64,000 nucleotides of DNA from contig NZ_FNVT01000005.1 in assembly GCF_900108335.1 (NCBI RefSeq), forward strand, positions 248,001 to 312,000. Direction: 5' to 3'. A model generated the notes under the pieces. It worked only from the letters and a program-made list of their open reading frames with translations, was not told where the DNA came from and searched no databases. This document shows, one piece after another, positions 32,110-39,921 of this stretch. A program made the translations under genes and the position numbers. The stretch comes from Nonomuraea solani (GTDB taxonomy: Bacteria > Actinomycetota > Actinomycetes > Streptosporangiales > Streptosporangiaceae). Within the stretch, counting starts at the first letter, position 1; each line of letters opens with the position of its first letter.

Positions 32110-33396
32110 ATGTCCGATTCAGCGGGGATGGTCGGTGGACGATATCGGCTGCTCAGGACGATAGGCCGGGGCGGCATGGGCACCGTGTGGCAGGCACACG
32201 ACGAAGTGCTGGGCAGAGACGTGGCCGTCAAGGAGATCCTGCCGCCGCCCGATCTCACGGCCGACGAGCGCGAGGTGTTCGCCGTCCGCACGTTCCGCGA
32301 GGCCAGAGCGGCCGGGCGGGTGGCGCACCCGGGCGTGGCCGCCGTCTACGACGTCCTGGAGGAGGGCGGCCACCCGTGGATCGTCATGCAGTTCGTGCAG
32401 TCCCGCACGCTGGGCGAGCTGATCCGCGACGAAGGCCCCATGGCCCCGATGGCGGCCGCGAATGTCGCGCTGCAGCTCCTTGAGGCGCTGCGCGCCGCGC
32501 ACGCGGCCGGCGTGCTGCACCGCGACGTCAAACCGGACAACGTGCTGCTCACCCCCGACGACCGGGCGGTGCTCACCGACTTCGGCATCGCCACCACCGA
32601 GGACGAGGCGCCCGTGACCAGGACGGGCATCCTGGTCGGCACCCCCTCCTACATGGCGCCGGAACGCGCGGCCGGCGGCCGGGCCAGCCCCGCCTCGGAC
32701 CTGTGGTCGGTGGGCGTGACGCTGTACATGGCCGTCGAGGGCCACTCGCCCTTCCACCGGGACCACGCCCTGGCCACGCTCGGCGCGGTGATGCACGCCG
32801 AGCCGGAGCCGCTGGCCCGCGCCGGGGTGCTGGCTCCGGTGGTGCACGGCCTGCTCCGCAAGAACCCCGCCGAGCGCATGTCCTTAGCGGAGGCCGAGCG
32901 GCGGCTGTCCATGATTTTGGCGGGCGGCGCCCCGGAGCAGACCGGCCCCGTCGCCGCCGTCGCCGCCGCGCCGGCGGTGCCGGCCCGGCGGCGGATGGTG
33001 CCGATGGCCGCGATCGCCGGGGGCGCGCTCCTCGTGGCGGTCGTCACGGGCGGCGCGGCCTGGTGGTCCCAGCGGCCCCTGGACCTGCCCCGCGAGCCGG
33101 GCAACAGCGTTCCCGTCGTGGTGAACACCACGCCGACCCCCGAAACGAGCCCCTCCGAGGAGGAGCGGCAGCAGCCGGTCAGCCCGCGGAACACGCCACA
33201 GACCACCCCACAGAACACGCCGCGGAACACACCGTCGGCCGAGCGCTCCAGCACTCCCGAGCGCAGCCCGTCCGGACGGAGCAGCCCGACACGGCGGCAG
33301 CCCACGCCGACGAAGTCCAAGGCGACCAAGGAGACCAAGACGGACGAGGCCCCCGGGCCGACTCCCGGCCAGGTCGACGGCACGGAGGACGACTAG
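32110..33396 (+). CDS. Third Ser/Thr protein kinase, PknB-like
   Basis: A 428-residue kinase. The domain (about 10-275) has IGRGGMGTVW, K41 in VAVKEI, catalytic D139 in HRDVKPDN and DFG at 157-159. One membrane helix follows (about 296-319), then a disordered external tail of about 110 residues rich in Thr, Pro, Asn, Ser and Arg (NTPQTTPQNTPRNTP). It lacks the folded external domain seen in the two kinases upstream. It probably belongs to the same transcript as azlCD or has its own promoter. The tail end overlaps the convergent pseudouridine synthase stop. Confidence 0.92.
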   Translation: MSDSAGMVGGRYRLLRTIGRGGMGTVWQAHDEVLGRDVAVKEILPPPDLTADEREVFAVRTFREARAAGRVAHPGVAAVYDVLEEGGHPWIVMQFVQSRTLGELIRDEGPMAPMAAANVALQLLEALRAAHAAGVLHRDVKPDNVLLTPDDRAVLTDFGIATTEDEAPVTRTGILVGTPSYMAPERAAGGRASPASDLWSVGVTLYMAVEGHSPFHRDHALATLGAVMHAEPEPLARAGVLAPVVHGLLRKNPAERMSLAEAERRLSMILAGGAPEQTGPVAAVAAAPAVPARRRMVPMAAIAGGALLVAVVTGGAAWWSQRPLDLPREPGNSVPVVVNTTPTPETSPSEEERQQPVSPRNTPQTTPQNTPRNTPSAERSSTPERSPSGRSSPTRRQPTPTKSKATKETKTDEAPGPTPGQVDGTEDD

Positions 33397-34322
33397 GACT
33401 CCTCGCGTACGGCGTCGAGGGCCTTCTGCAGGTCGTCCGGGTAGTCGGTGGTGAACGACATCCACTCCCCGCTGGAGGGGTGCTCGAACCCGAGCGCGAC
33501 CGCGTGCAGCCACTGCCGGGTGACGCCCAGCCGGGCCGCGAGCGTGGGGTCGGCGCCGTAGAGCAGGTCTCCCACGCAGGGGTGGCGCAGGGCCGACATG
33601 TGCACCCTGATCTGGTGCGTACGCCCGGTCTCCAGCTTGATGTCCAGCAGCGACGCCGCCCGGAACGCCTCCACGGTGTCGTAGTGCGTCACCGACGGCT
33701 TGCCCCCGGCCACCACCGCGAACCGGCCGTCGCCCGACGGGTGCCGGTCGATGGGCGCGTCCACGGTGCCCCTGAACGGGTCGGGATGCCCCTGCACCAG
33801 CGCGTGGTAGCGCTTGTCGACCGTGCGCTCCTTGAAGGCCCTCTTGAGCCGCGAGTAGGCGTGCTCGCTCTTCGCCACCACCATCGCGCCCGTGGTGTTG
33901 GCGTCGAGGCGGTGCACGATGCCCTGGCGCTCGGCCGCGCCGCTGGTGGCGATGGTGTGCCCGGCGCCGAGCAGCCCGCCGATCACGGTCGGCCCGGTCC
34001 AGCCGACGGTCGGGTGGGCGGCCACGCCGATGGGCTTGTTGATCACGATGACGTCGTCGTCCTCGTACACGATCGTCATGCCCGGCACCGGCTCGGCGAT
34101 CGGCATGGGCGTGGTGACCGGCGGCGGCAGCGTGACGTCGAGCCACGCGCCCGCGTGCACGCGGTCGGACTTGGCCGGCTGCCGGCCGTCGACCAGCACC
34201 TCGCCCGCGACGATCAGCTCGGCCGCGCGGGTGCGGGAGAAGCCGAACAGCCGCGAGAGCGCGGCGTCGAGCCGCTCGCCCTCCAGGCCGTCGGGCACGG
34301 GCAGGCTGCGCTGCTCAGTCAT
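33393..34322 (-). CDS. RluA/RluD-family pseudouridine synthase
   Basis: Isomerises uridine in RNA, probably 23S rRNA. The 309-residue protein has an N-terminal S4 RNA-binding domain (about 16-70) and a catalytic domain with D140 in GIVHRLDANTTG. It also shows VINKPIGVAAHP and the later ETGRTHQIRVHMSALRHP. Length and order match RluD-like proteins; precise target positions are not readable. ATG 34322 overlaps the lspA stop by four bases, the lspA-rluD pairing common in actinobacteria. Confidence 0.94.
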   Translation of the reverse strand: MTEQRSLPVPDGLEGERLDAALSRLFGFSRTRAAELIVAGEVLVDGRQPAKSDRVHAGAWLDVTLPPPVTTPMPIAEPVPGMTIVYEDDDVIVINKPIGVAAHPTVGWTGPTVIGGLLGAGHTIATSGAAERQGIVHRLDANTTGAMVVAKSEHAYSRLKRAFKERTVDKRYHALVQGHPDPFRGTVDAPIDRHPSGDGRFAVVAGGKPSVTHYDTVEAFRAASLLDIKLETGRTHQIRVHMSALRHPCVGDLLYGADPTLAARLGVTRQWLHAVALGFEHPSSGEWMSFTTDYPDDLQKALDAVREES

Positions 34323-34920
34323 CCTTCGCCACCTCCTTCGACCCGTCGATCTGCACGTTCCGCCAGGCCAGGATGACCGCCAGGATGCCGCCGCAGACGA
34401 TGGCCGAGTCGGCGATGTTGAAGACGGGGAAGTAGTCGATGACGGGGAAATGCCCGGGAAGCACCTCGATGAAGTCGACGACGTGCCCCTGGAGCTGCGA
34501 GGAGCGCCCGATCCCCGACGGGTAGCGCAGCAGCCGGTCGGTCAGGTTGCCGAGCGCCCCGCCGAGCAGCAGGCCGAGCGTGATCGCCCAGGCCCTGCTG
34601 CCCAGCTTGCGGGCCGTGCGCACGATGGCCACGACCACGCCGGCGGCGATGAAGGTGAAGACGAACGTCATCCCGGTGCCGATGCTGAACGCGGCCCCCG
34701 AGTTGAAGATCACCCGGAACTGCAGCACGTCCTGGATGACGACCAGCGGCGGCTCACCCTCCAGGGTGCGCAGCACCACGGTCTTCGTGACCAGGTCGGC
34801 CACGTAGATCACGCTCGCCAGCACGACCAGGACGGCGAACAGGCGCCCACGGGCGGGGCCGGGGGCCGGGGGCCGCTCCGGCTCTACCGGCGCTCCTCCT
34901 TCTGCTTGCAGGCCACGCAC
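34315..34920 (-). CDS. lspA: Lipoprotein signal peptidase (signal peptidase II)
   Basis: Cleaves the signal peptide of prolipoproteins after lipidation. Four membrane helices are visible, with the catalytic aspartates D128 in GNLTDRLL and D171 in VFNIADSAI, plus RVIFNSGAAFSI. I chose GTG 34920 (MRGLQAEGG), which has GAGGG seven bases upstream and overlaps the end of the dksA-like gene by 37 bp; it gives 201 residues. The N-terminal 25 residues are polar and Pro-rich. Confidence 0.94.
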   Translation of the reverse strand: MRGLQAEGGAPVEPERPPAPGPARGRLFAVLVVLASVIYVADLVTKTVVLRTLEGEPPLVVIQDVLQFRVIFNSGAAFSIGTGMTFVFTFIAAGVVVAIVRTARKLGSRAWAITLGLLLGGALGNLTDRLLRYPSGIGRSSQLQGHVVDFIEVLPGHFPVIDYFPVFNIADSAIVCGGILAVILAWRNVQIDGSKEVAKDD

Positions 34921-35273
34921 AGCGTCGCCCTCGGGAACGCCTGAAGGCGTTCCTTGCCGATCGGCTTGTGGCACGATTCGCACACTCCATAGGTCCCTGC
35001 GTCGATCCTGGCGATCGCACGTTCGTTCTGCGCGACCAGATCGCGCGCATTCAGGGTAAGGGCGATCTCACGTTCGCGCTCGTACGTCTTGGCGCCGGCG
35101 TCCGCCTGGTCGTCGCCGGCTCCCTGGGTGACGTCACCAGAGGCTATCTCCGACTCGTGGCGGTGGATGTCGGCCTCGAGCTCGCCGATCTCGGTCTGGA
35201 GCATGTCGCGTACCTCGGCCAGCTCCTCTTCCGACCACATCGACGGTGTAGCGGTCTGCGTGACTGCCGCCAT
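34884..35273 (-). CDS. TraR/DksA-type zinc finger protein
   Basis: A 129-residue protein with an N-terminal coiled coil (about 14-90; ELAEVRDMLQTEIGELEADI) and a C4 zinc finger formed by C98, C101, C119 and C122 in CESCHKPIGKERLQAF. Such proteins bind the RNA polymerase secondary channel, or are the RsmA/CarD-like DksA homologues of actinobacteria. ATG 35273 has GGAGGC four bases before it, so it is preferred to ATG 35285. It lies upstream of lspA and rluD and diverges from ileS. Confidence 0.9.
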   Translation of the reverse strand: MAAVTQTATPSMWSEEELAEVRDMLQTEIGELEADIHRHESEIASGDVTQGAGDDQADAGAKTYEREREIALTLNARDLVAQNERAIARIDAGTYGVCESCHKPIGKERLQAFPRATLCVACKQKEERR

Positions 35274-35534
35274 GGCTGCCTCCATTGCTGATCAAGGCCG
35301 TAAATGGTGCGGGCAGCTTAGGATCCTCATAACGGAACGGCAAACGACCCGCCGGACGGTTTACCTCCCCCGTACTATCCCGCCTCGCGCATCTAACTCC
35401 TCCTCAGCGGCGTCCATTCCCACAACTTTGCGCCGTTTACGACTCACGTACCAACGCGCTGTACGGGCGTCCACGCCACCGGGGAAAACCTGGAAGCCTC
35501 AGCCCCCACTCTGCGTTATGGTTTGAGACTGCAA

Positions 35535-35720
35535 GGCGTTGATGGGGCCCGACTGTGAGGGATATCACCCCGGAGCCGCCGGAAGAACGGCTCTTTCGAG
35601 CTCATTAGACCCGGCCGCGGATCAAATGAAGAGGGCCTCGCCCAGGCGAGGTCAAGAAGGGTGGTACCGCGGGGCCGCGAGGCTTCGTCCCTTCACGCAA
35701 GCCCTACCGGCCGATCAAGC
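35535..35720 (+). promoter_or_regulatory. T-box riboswitch (Ile specifier) in the ileS leader
   Basis: The conserved T-box core AAGGGTGGTACCGCG is present at 35657-35671. An ATC specifier codon lies in GGGATATCACC at 35564-35566, matching isoleucine. A strong stem (CCTCGCC, CA, GGCGAGG) sits just upstream of the core. CCCTT at 35689-35693 can pair with AAGGG of the core, the alternative sequestering structure. There is no U-tract, so control is probably at translation initiation, as in other actinobacterial ileS T-boxes with a short Stem I. Confidence 0.93.
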
Positions 35721-35738
35721 GTGGAGGTCACGCCCGAA

Positions 35739-38700
35739 ATGTCTTCCCCATCTTTCCGCTCTCTTCCCGCGCAGGTCGACCTGCCCGCGCTCGAGCGCGA
35801 GGTTCTGGACCGCTGGCGGGATGGGAAGATCTTCGAGCGGTCCATCGAGCAGAACACCGGCAATCCGTCCTGGGTCTTCTACGAGGGCCCGCCCACCGCC
35901 AACGGCCTGCCCGGCGTGCACCACATCGAGGCGCGGGTGTTCAAGGACCTGTTCCCCCGCTACAAGTCGATGCGCGGCTTCAGCGTGCCCCGCAAGGCCG
36001 GCTGGGACTGCCACGGCCTGCCGGTCGAGGTCGGGGTTGAGCGCGAGCTGGGCCTGTCCGGCAAGAAGGACATCGAGTCGTACGGCATCGCCGAGTTCAA
36101 CGCCAAGTGCCGCGAGTCGGTGCTGCGGCACGTGGACGCGTTCGAGCAGATGACCGAGCGCATGGGCTACTGGATCGACCTGTCCCAGGCATACCGCACC
36201 ATGGACCCCTCCTACATCGAGTCGGTCTGGTGGTCGCTGAAGGTCGTCTTCGACAAGGGGCTGCTGTTCCGCGACTTCCGCATCACCCCCTACTGCCCGC
36301 GCTGCGGCACCGGCCTGTCCGACCACGAGCTGGGCCAGCCCGGCGGCTACGAGACCGTCACCAGCCCGTCGGTCCACGTCCGCATGCCGGTGACCTCGGG
36401 GCCGCTGGCCGAGCTGGGCGCGTCGCTGCTGATCTGGACGACGACGCCGTGGACGCTGGTCTCCAACACCGCGGTCGCCGTGCACCCCGACGTCACCTAC
36501 GTGGCCGCCCGCACCGCCGGCGGCGAGGTCCTGGTCGTCGCCGAGCCGCTGCTCTCGGTCCTCGGCGAGGACGTCACGGAGGTGGCCCGTTACACCGGGC
36601 GCGAGCTGGAGCACACCCCCTACAGTCGCCCGTTCGACCTGGTCGACATCCCCGGCGCCCACTACGTGGTGCTCGGCGACTACGTCAGCGTCGAGGACGG
36701 CACCGGCCTGGTCCACCAGGCGCCCGCGTTCGGCGCCGAAGACCTGGCCGTGATCAAGCGCTACGACATGCCCGTCGTCAACCCGGTCGGCCCCGACGGC
36801 CGCTTCCTCGACGACGTGCCCATGGTCGGCGGCCGGTTCTTCAAGGACGCCGACGAGGAACTGACCGAAGACCTGCGCGCCCGCGGGCTGCTGTTCCGCG
36901 GCGGCCACCTCGAGCACAGCTACCCGCACTGCTGGCGCTGCCACACCGCGCTGCTCTACTACGCCCTCCCGTCCTGGTACATCCGCACCACCGCGGTCAA
37001 GGACCAGATGCTGGCGGAGAACTCCAAGACCAACTGGTACCCCGACACGATCAAGTGGGGCCGCTTCGGCGAGTGGCTGCGCAACAACGTCGACTGGTCG
37101 CTGTCGCGCTCGCGCTACTGGGGCACGCCGCTGCCGCTGTGGGTGTGCTCGGAGAACGAGGACCACATCACGTGCGTCGGCTCCATGGAGGAGCTGGGCG
37201 AGCTGGCCGGCCGGGATGTCTCGGCGCTCGACCCGCACCGCCCGTACGTCGACGACGTCACCCTCGCCTGCCCCTCGTGCGGCGCCGAGGCCCGCCGCGT
37301 GCCCGACGTCATCGACGCCTGGTACGACTCGGGCTCCATGCCGTTCGCGCAGTGGGGCGAGCGCGGCAAGCCGGAGGGCGTCTACCCGGCGCAGTTCATC
37401 TGCGAGGCCACCGACCAGACGCGCGGCTGGTTCTACTCGCTGATGGCCGTCGGCACGCTCGTCTTCGGCCAGTCCTCCTACGAGAACGTGCTCTGCCTCG
37501 GTCTCATCCTGGCCGAGGACGGCCGCAAGATGAGCAAGCACCTGGGCAACATCCTCGAGCCGATCCCGCTGATGGACGAGCACGGGGCCGACGCGCTGCG
37601 CTGGTTCATGGCCTGCTCGGGCTCGCCGTGGGCGGCCCGCCGGGTGGGGCACAACACCCTTGAGGAGATCGTCCGCAAGGTCCTGCTGACGCTCTGGAAC
37701 ACCTCGTCGTTCTTCACCCTCTACGCCAACGCCGAGTCCTGGTCGCCGGCGGCGCTCGCCGATGCCACCCCGGCCGCGCGGCGCCCGCTGCTCGACCGCT
37801 GGGCGCTGGCCGAGCTGCACCGCACGGTGGCCGAGGTCACGAAGGCGCTCGACGAATACGACACCCAGCGCGCCGGCCGCCGCCTGGCCGACTTCCTCGA
37901 CGACCTGTCCAACTGGTACGTACGCCGCTCGCGCCGCCGCTTCTGGCAGGGCTCGCAGGACGCGTTCGCGACGCTGTACGAGTGCCTGGAGACGGTGATC
38001 AGGCTGATGGCGCCGATGACGCCGTTCATCACCGACCACCTCTGGGACGTCCTGCGCCCGGCCGGCGCGCCCGCCTCGGTGCACCTGGCCTCCTGGCCGG
38101 AGGTGCGCGAGGACCTGCTCGACCCGGCGCTGTCGGACCAGATGGCCCTGGTGCGCCGGCTGGTGGAGCTGGGCCGCTCGGCCCGCGCCTCGTCGGGCGT
38201 CAAGACCCGCCAGCCGCTGCGCCGCGCGCTGGTGGGGGCGCACGGCTGGCCGTCGCTGGCCGACGAGCTCCGCGGCCTCGTCGCGGACGAGCTCAACGTC
38301 CAGGCGCTTGAGGACATGTCCGGCTTCAGCGCCGACCTCGTGTCCTACACGGTCAAGCCCAACTTCCGGGCGCTGGGCAAGCGCTTCGGCTCCCAGACCA
38401 AGCTGGTGGCCGCCGCCCTGTCCGCCGCCGACGCCACCCGCGTGGCCCGCGCCCTGCGCTCGGGCGCCACGGTGATGGTCGAGGCGGACGAGCTGGGCGA
38501 GGTCATGCTCGGCCCCGACGAGGTGATCGTCAACGAACAGCCCCGTTCGGGCTGGGCGGTCGAAACGGGCGCCATCGGCACCGGGACCGGCGAGACGGTG
38601 GCCCTGGACCTGGAGCTGACGGACGAGCTGCGGCGCGCGGGCCTGCTCCGCGAGGTCGTCCGCCTGGTCCAGGACGCCCGCAAGTCGACCGGCCTGTCCA

Positions 38701-38885
38701 TCACGGACCGCATCGACCTGTGGTGGACCACCACGACCCCTGACCTGGCCACGGCCCTGCACACGTCGGGCCACGTCGTGACGGACGAGGTCCTGGCCAC
38801 CTCCCTCACGGAGGGCACGGCCCCGGACCTCCCGTCCCACACGGACGAAGACCTGGGCCTGACCTTCCAGCTCCGCCGCGCCTGA
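35739..38885 (+). CDS. ileS: Isoleucyl-tRNA synthetase
   Basis: Charges tRNA(Ile). The 1048-residue class I enzyme has the HIGH-region variant (PPTANGLPGVHHIEAR), the CP1 editing domain with TTTPWTLVSNTAVAV, and the KMSKS loop as DGRKMSKHLGN. The anticodon-binding domain (WNTSSFFTLYANAESW, LADFLDDLSNWYVRRSRRRF) follows. Length and GVHHIEAR fit the eukaryote-like type (IleS2-like) common in actinobacteria and often less sensitive to mupirocin. The latter is family knowledge and not tested here. ATG 35739 follows a GGAGG at 35723, downstream of the T-box. Confidence 0.97.
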   Translation: MSSPSFRSLPAQVDLPALEREVLDRWRDGKIFERSIEQNTGNPSWVFYEGPPTANGLPGVHHIEARVFKDLFPRYKSMRGFSVPRKAGWDCHGLPVEVGVERELGLSGKKDIESYGIAEFNAKCRESVLRHVDAFEQMTERMGYWIDLSQAYRTMDPSYIESVWWSLKVVFDKGLLFRDFRITPYCPRCGTGLSDHELGQPGGYETVTSPSVHVRMPVTSGPLAELGASLLIWTTTPWTLVSNTAVAVHPDVTYVAARTAGGEVLVVAEPLLSVLGEDVTEVARYTGRELEHTPYSRPFDLVDIPGAHYVVLGDYVSVEDGTGLVHQAPAFGAEDLAVIKRYDMPVVNPVGPDGRFLDDVPMVGGRFFKDADEELTEDLRARGLLFRGGHLEHSYPHCWRCHTALLYYALPSWYIRTTAVKDQMLAENSKTNWYPDTIKWGRFGEWLRNNVDWSLSRSRYWGTPLPLWVCSENEDHITCVGSMEELGELAGRDVSALDPHRPYVDDVTLACPSCGAEARRVPDVIDAWYDSGSMPFAQWGERGKPEGVYPAQFICEATDQTRGWFYSLMAVGTLVFGQSSYENVLCLGLILAEDGRKMSKHLGNILEPIPLMDEHGADALRWFMACSGSPWAARRVGHNTLEEIVRKVLLTLWNTSSFFTLYANAESWSPAALADATPAARRPLLDRWALAELHRTVAEVTKALDEYDTQRAGRRLADFLDDLSNWYVRRSRRRFWQGSQDAFATLYECLETVIRLMAPMTPFITDHLWDVLRPAGAPASVHLASWPEVREDLLDPALSDQMALVRRLVELGRSARASSGVKTRQPLRRALVGAHGWPSLADELRGLVADELNVQALEDMSGFSADLVSYTVKPNFRALGKRFGSQTKLVAAALSAADATRVARALRSGATVMVEADELGEVMLGPDEVIVNEQPRSGWAVETGAIGTGTGETVALDLELTDELRRAGLLREVVRLVQDARKSTGLSITDRIDLWWTTTTPDLATALHTSGHVVTDEVLATSLTEGTAPDLPSHTDEDLGLTFQLRRA

Positions 38886-38888
38886 CCC

Positions 38889-38924
38889 TGAGAGGGGCGC
38901 CCCGACCCCGGGACGCCTCTCTCA
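38889..38924 (+). terminator. Hairpin after ileS
   Basis: An 11-base stem (TGAGAGGGGCG with CGCCTCTCTCA, one G-T pair) closes a 14-base GC-rich loop directly after the ileS stop. No T-tract follows, so it may act as a transcript 3' end rather than a canonical terminator. Confidence 0.6.
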
Positions 38925-39513
38925 CATCGTTCTCGGACACGCGAACCGCGGCCAGGACGTCCACCTCCCACCCTCGCGAATATGAGCGCCAAGCCGTGAC
39001 AGGCCGTACCGACTGGAACGCGACAGTATTCGAGGGTCAGCTCCGAGCTTTTGCTGAACGAGCAGCATCGAGCAGGACAAGGGCCCCCGTGAGGTCGGAC
39101 GCTAGGCGCGGCAGCCGCCGGTGGAGAGCGACACGATCGAGCTTTGTGCCGACTACCAGTACGAGCGGGACAGGGTCGGCGACGCGGCAGGGGCCGGCAT
39201 GGCGTTCGTGAACCTGTTCCACGCCTCGTCGGGTGAGCCGATGAAGCACCACGGAGCTGGTGACAGCCGCGCGAAGGCGAGCGCGGTCGTGAGCGGACCG
39301 GAGGCCGCGACCGGCAGCGTGACCGGCGAGGTGATCGCTCCGCACCGCCCGGCCGGCAACGTGACAGAGGCGGGACGCGACTGGGAGTGCCGGCCCCGGA
39401 GGGCATGGAAATCGGCGATTCCCTGACCTGCTCAGCCGGCCCGGCGCCACGGGATGCCCGGTCATCATCACCTGGGCGACATCGGGCCGGGTCATCAGCA
39501 GCGACCGCAGATG
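38925..39513. other. Intergenic region without a convincing gene
   Basis: About 590 bases between ileS and the remnant at 39514. A 101-codon plus-strand frame at 39121-39426 starts GTG GAG AGC GAC (MESDTIELCADYQYERDRV) and has mixed third-base composition. I could not relate it to any family, and it may be decayed coding sequence. Overall GC falls slightly here relative to the surrounding genes. Confidence 0.4.
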
Positions 39514-39870
39514 TCATTCCAGGCGGGAGCTGGTCAGGGGCACGGTGCTCCACGTCGCCACCGCTGTCCCGGTGCCGGCGTCGAGCACCAGCCGGACCCG
39601 GTGCGGGCTGGTGACGACGTAGAGCCCGGCGACGAACGTGTTGTCCTGCCACGCGCCGGCGGCGACCACCGAGCGGCGAGGCGCCGGCGGCGACCACCGA
39701 GCGGCAGAGCGGCGAGGCGCCGGCGGCGACGACCTGGCGGCCAAGCGGCGGCGAGCTTTCCCGCCATTCACCGTGGCCGACGGCGACCTTGAGGGACGAC
39801 CGAGCCGCAGGTGCCATCCGCCATCCGCCATCCACCGGCTCGACGGCCACCGTGGTTCCGTCCAATGCCG
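39514..39870 (-). pseudogene. Possible decayed gene end, split by tandem repeats
   Basis: Two protein-like pieces lie in different minus-strand frames. One includes GTTVAVEPVDGGWRMAPAA and KVAVGHGEWRE (about 39740-39870). The other is WQDNTFVAGLYVVTSPHRV, continuing RLVLDAGTGTAVATWSTVPL (about 39520-39655). Between them lies the repeat at 39653-39746, which could have caused the frameshift. The second piece looks like the C-terminal beta-sheet of a serine hydrolase or a small carbohydrate-active domain. The assignment is weak. Confidence 0.3.
39653..39746. repeat. Degenerate repeat, about three copies of a 28-36 bp unit
   Basis: Each copy starts GCGCCGGCGGCGACCACCG and continues AGCGGCGAG. 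Copies start at 39653, 39681 and 39717. They interrupt the remnant reading frames described for 39514-39870. Confidence 0.7.
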
Positions 39871-39921
39871 AAGTACGACCGAGGCAGGCGGGTCGGCGGC
39901 GGCAACGCGTGAAAGCGGAGG

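Noticed and set aside
25739..33396. New multi-gene system of chorismate mutase, kinases and AzlCD
   Set aside because: The genes are individually familiar, and closeness alone does not show a shared function.
35715..38840. A 1041-residue frame antisense to ileS
   Set aside because: It lacks any domain and only reflects the high third-position GC of ileS.
39121..39426. Small plus-strand gene after ileS
   Set aside because: Mixed codon bias and no recognisable domain. It is mentioned only as part of the intergenic region.
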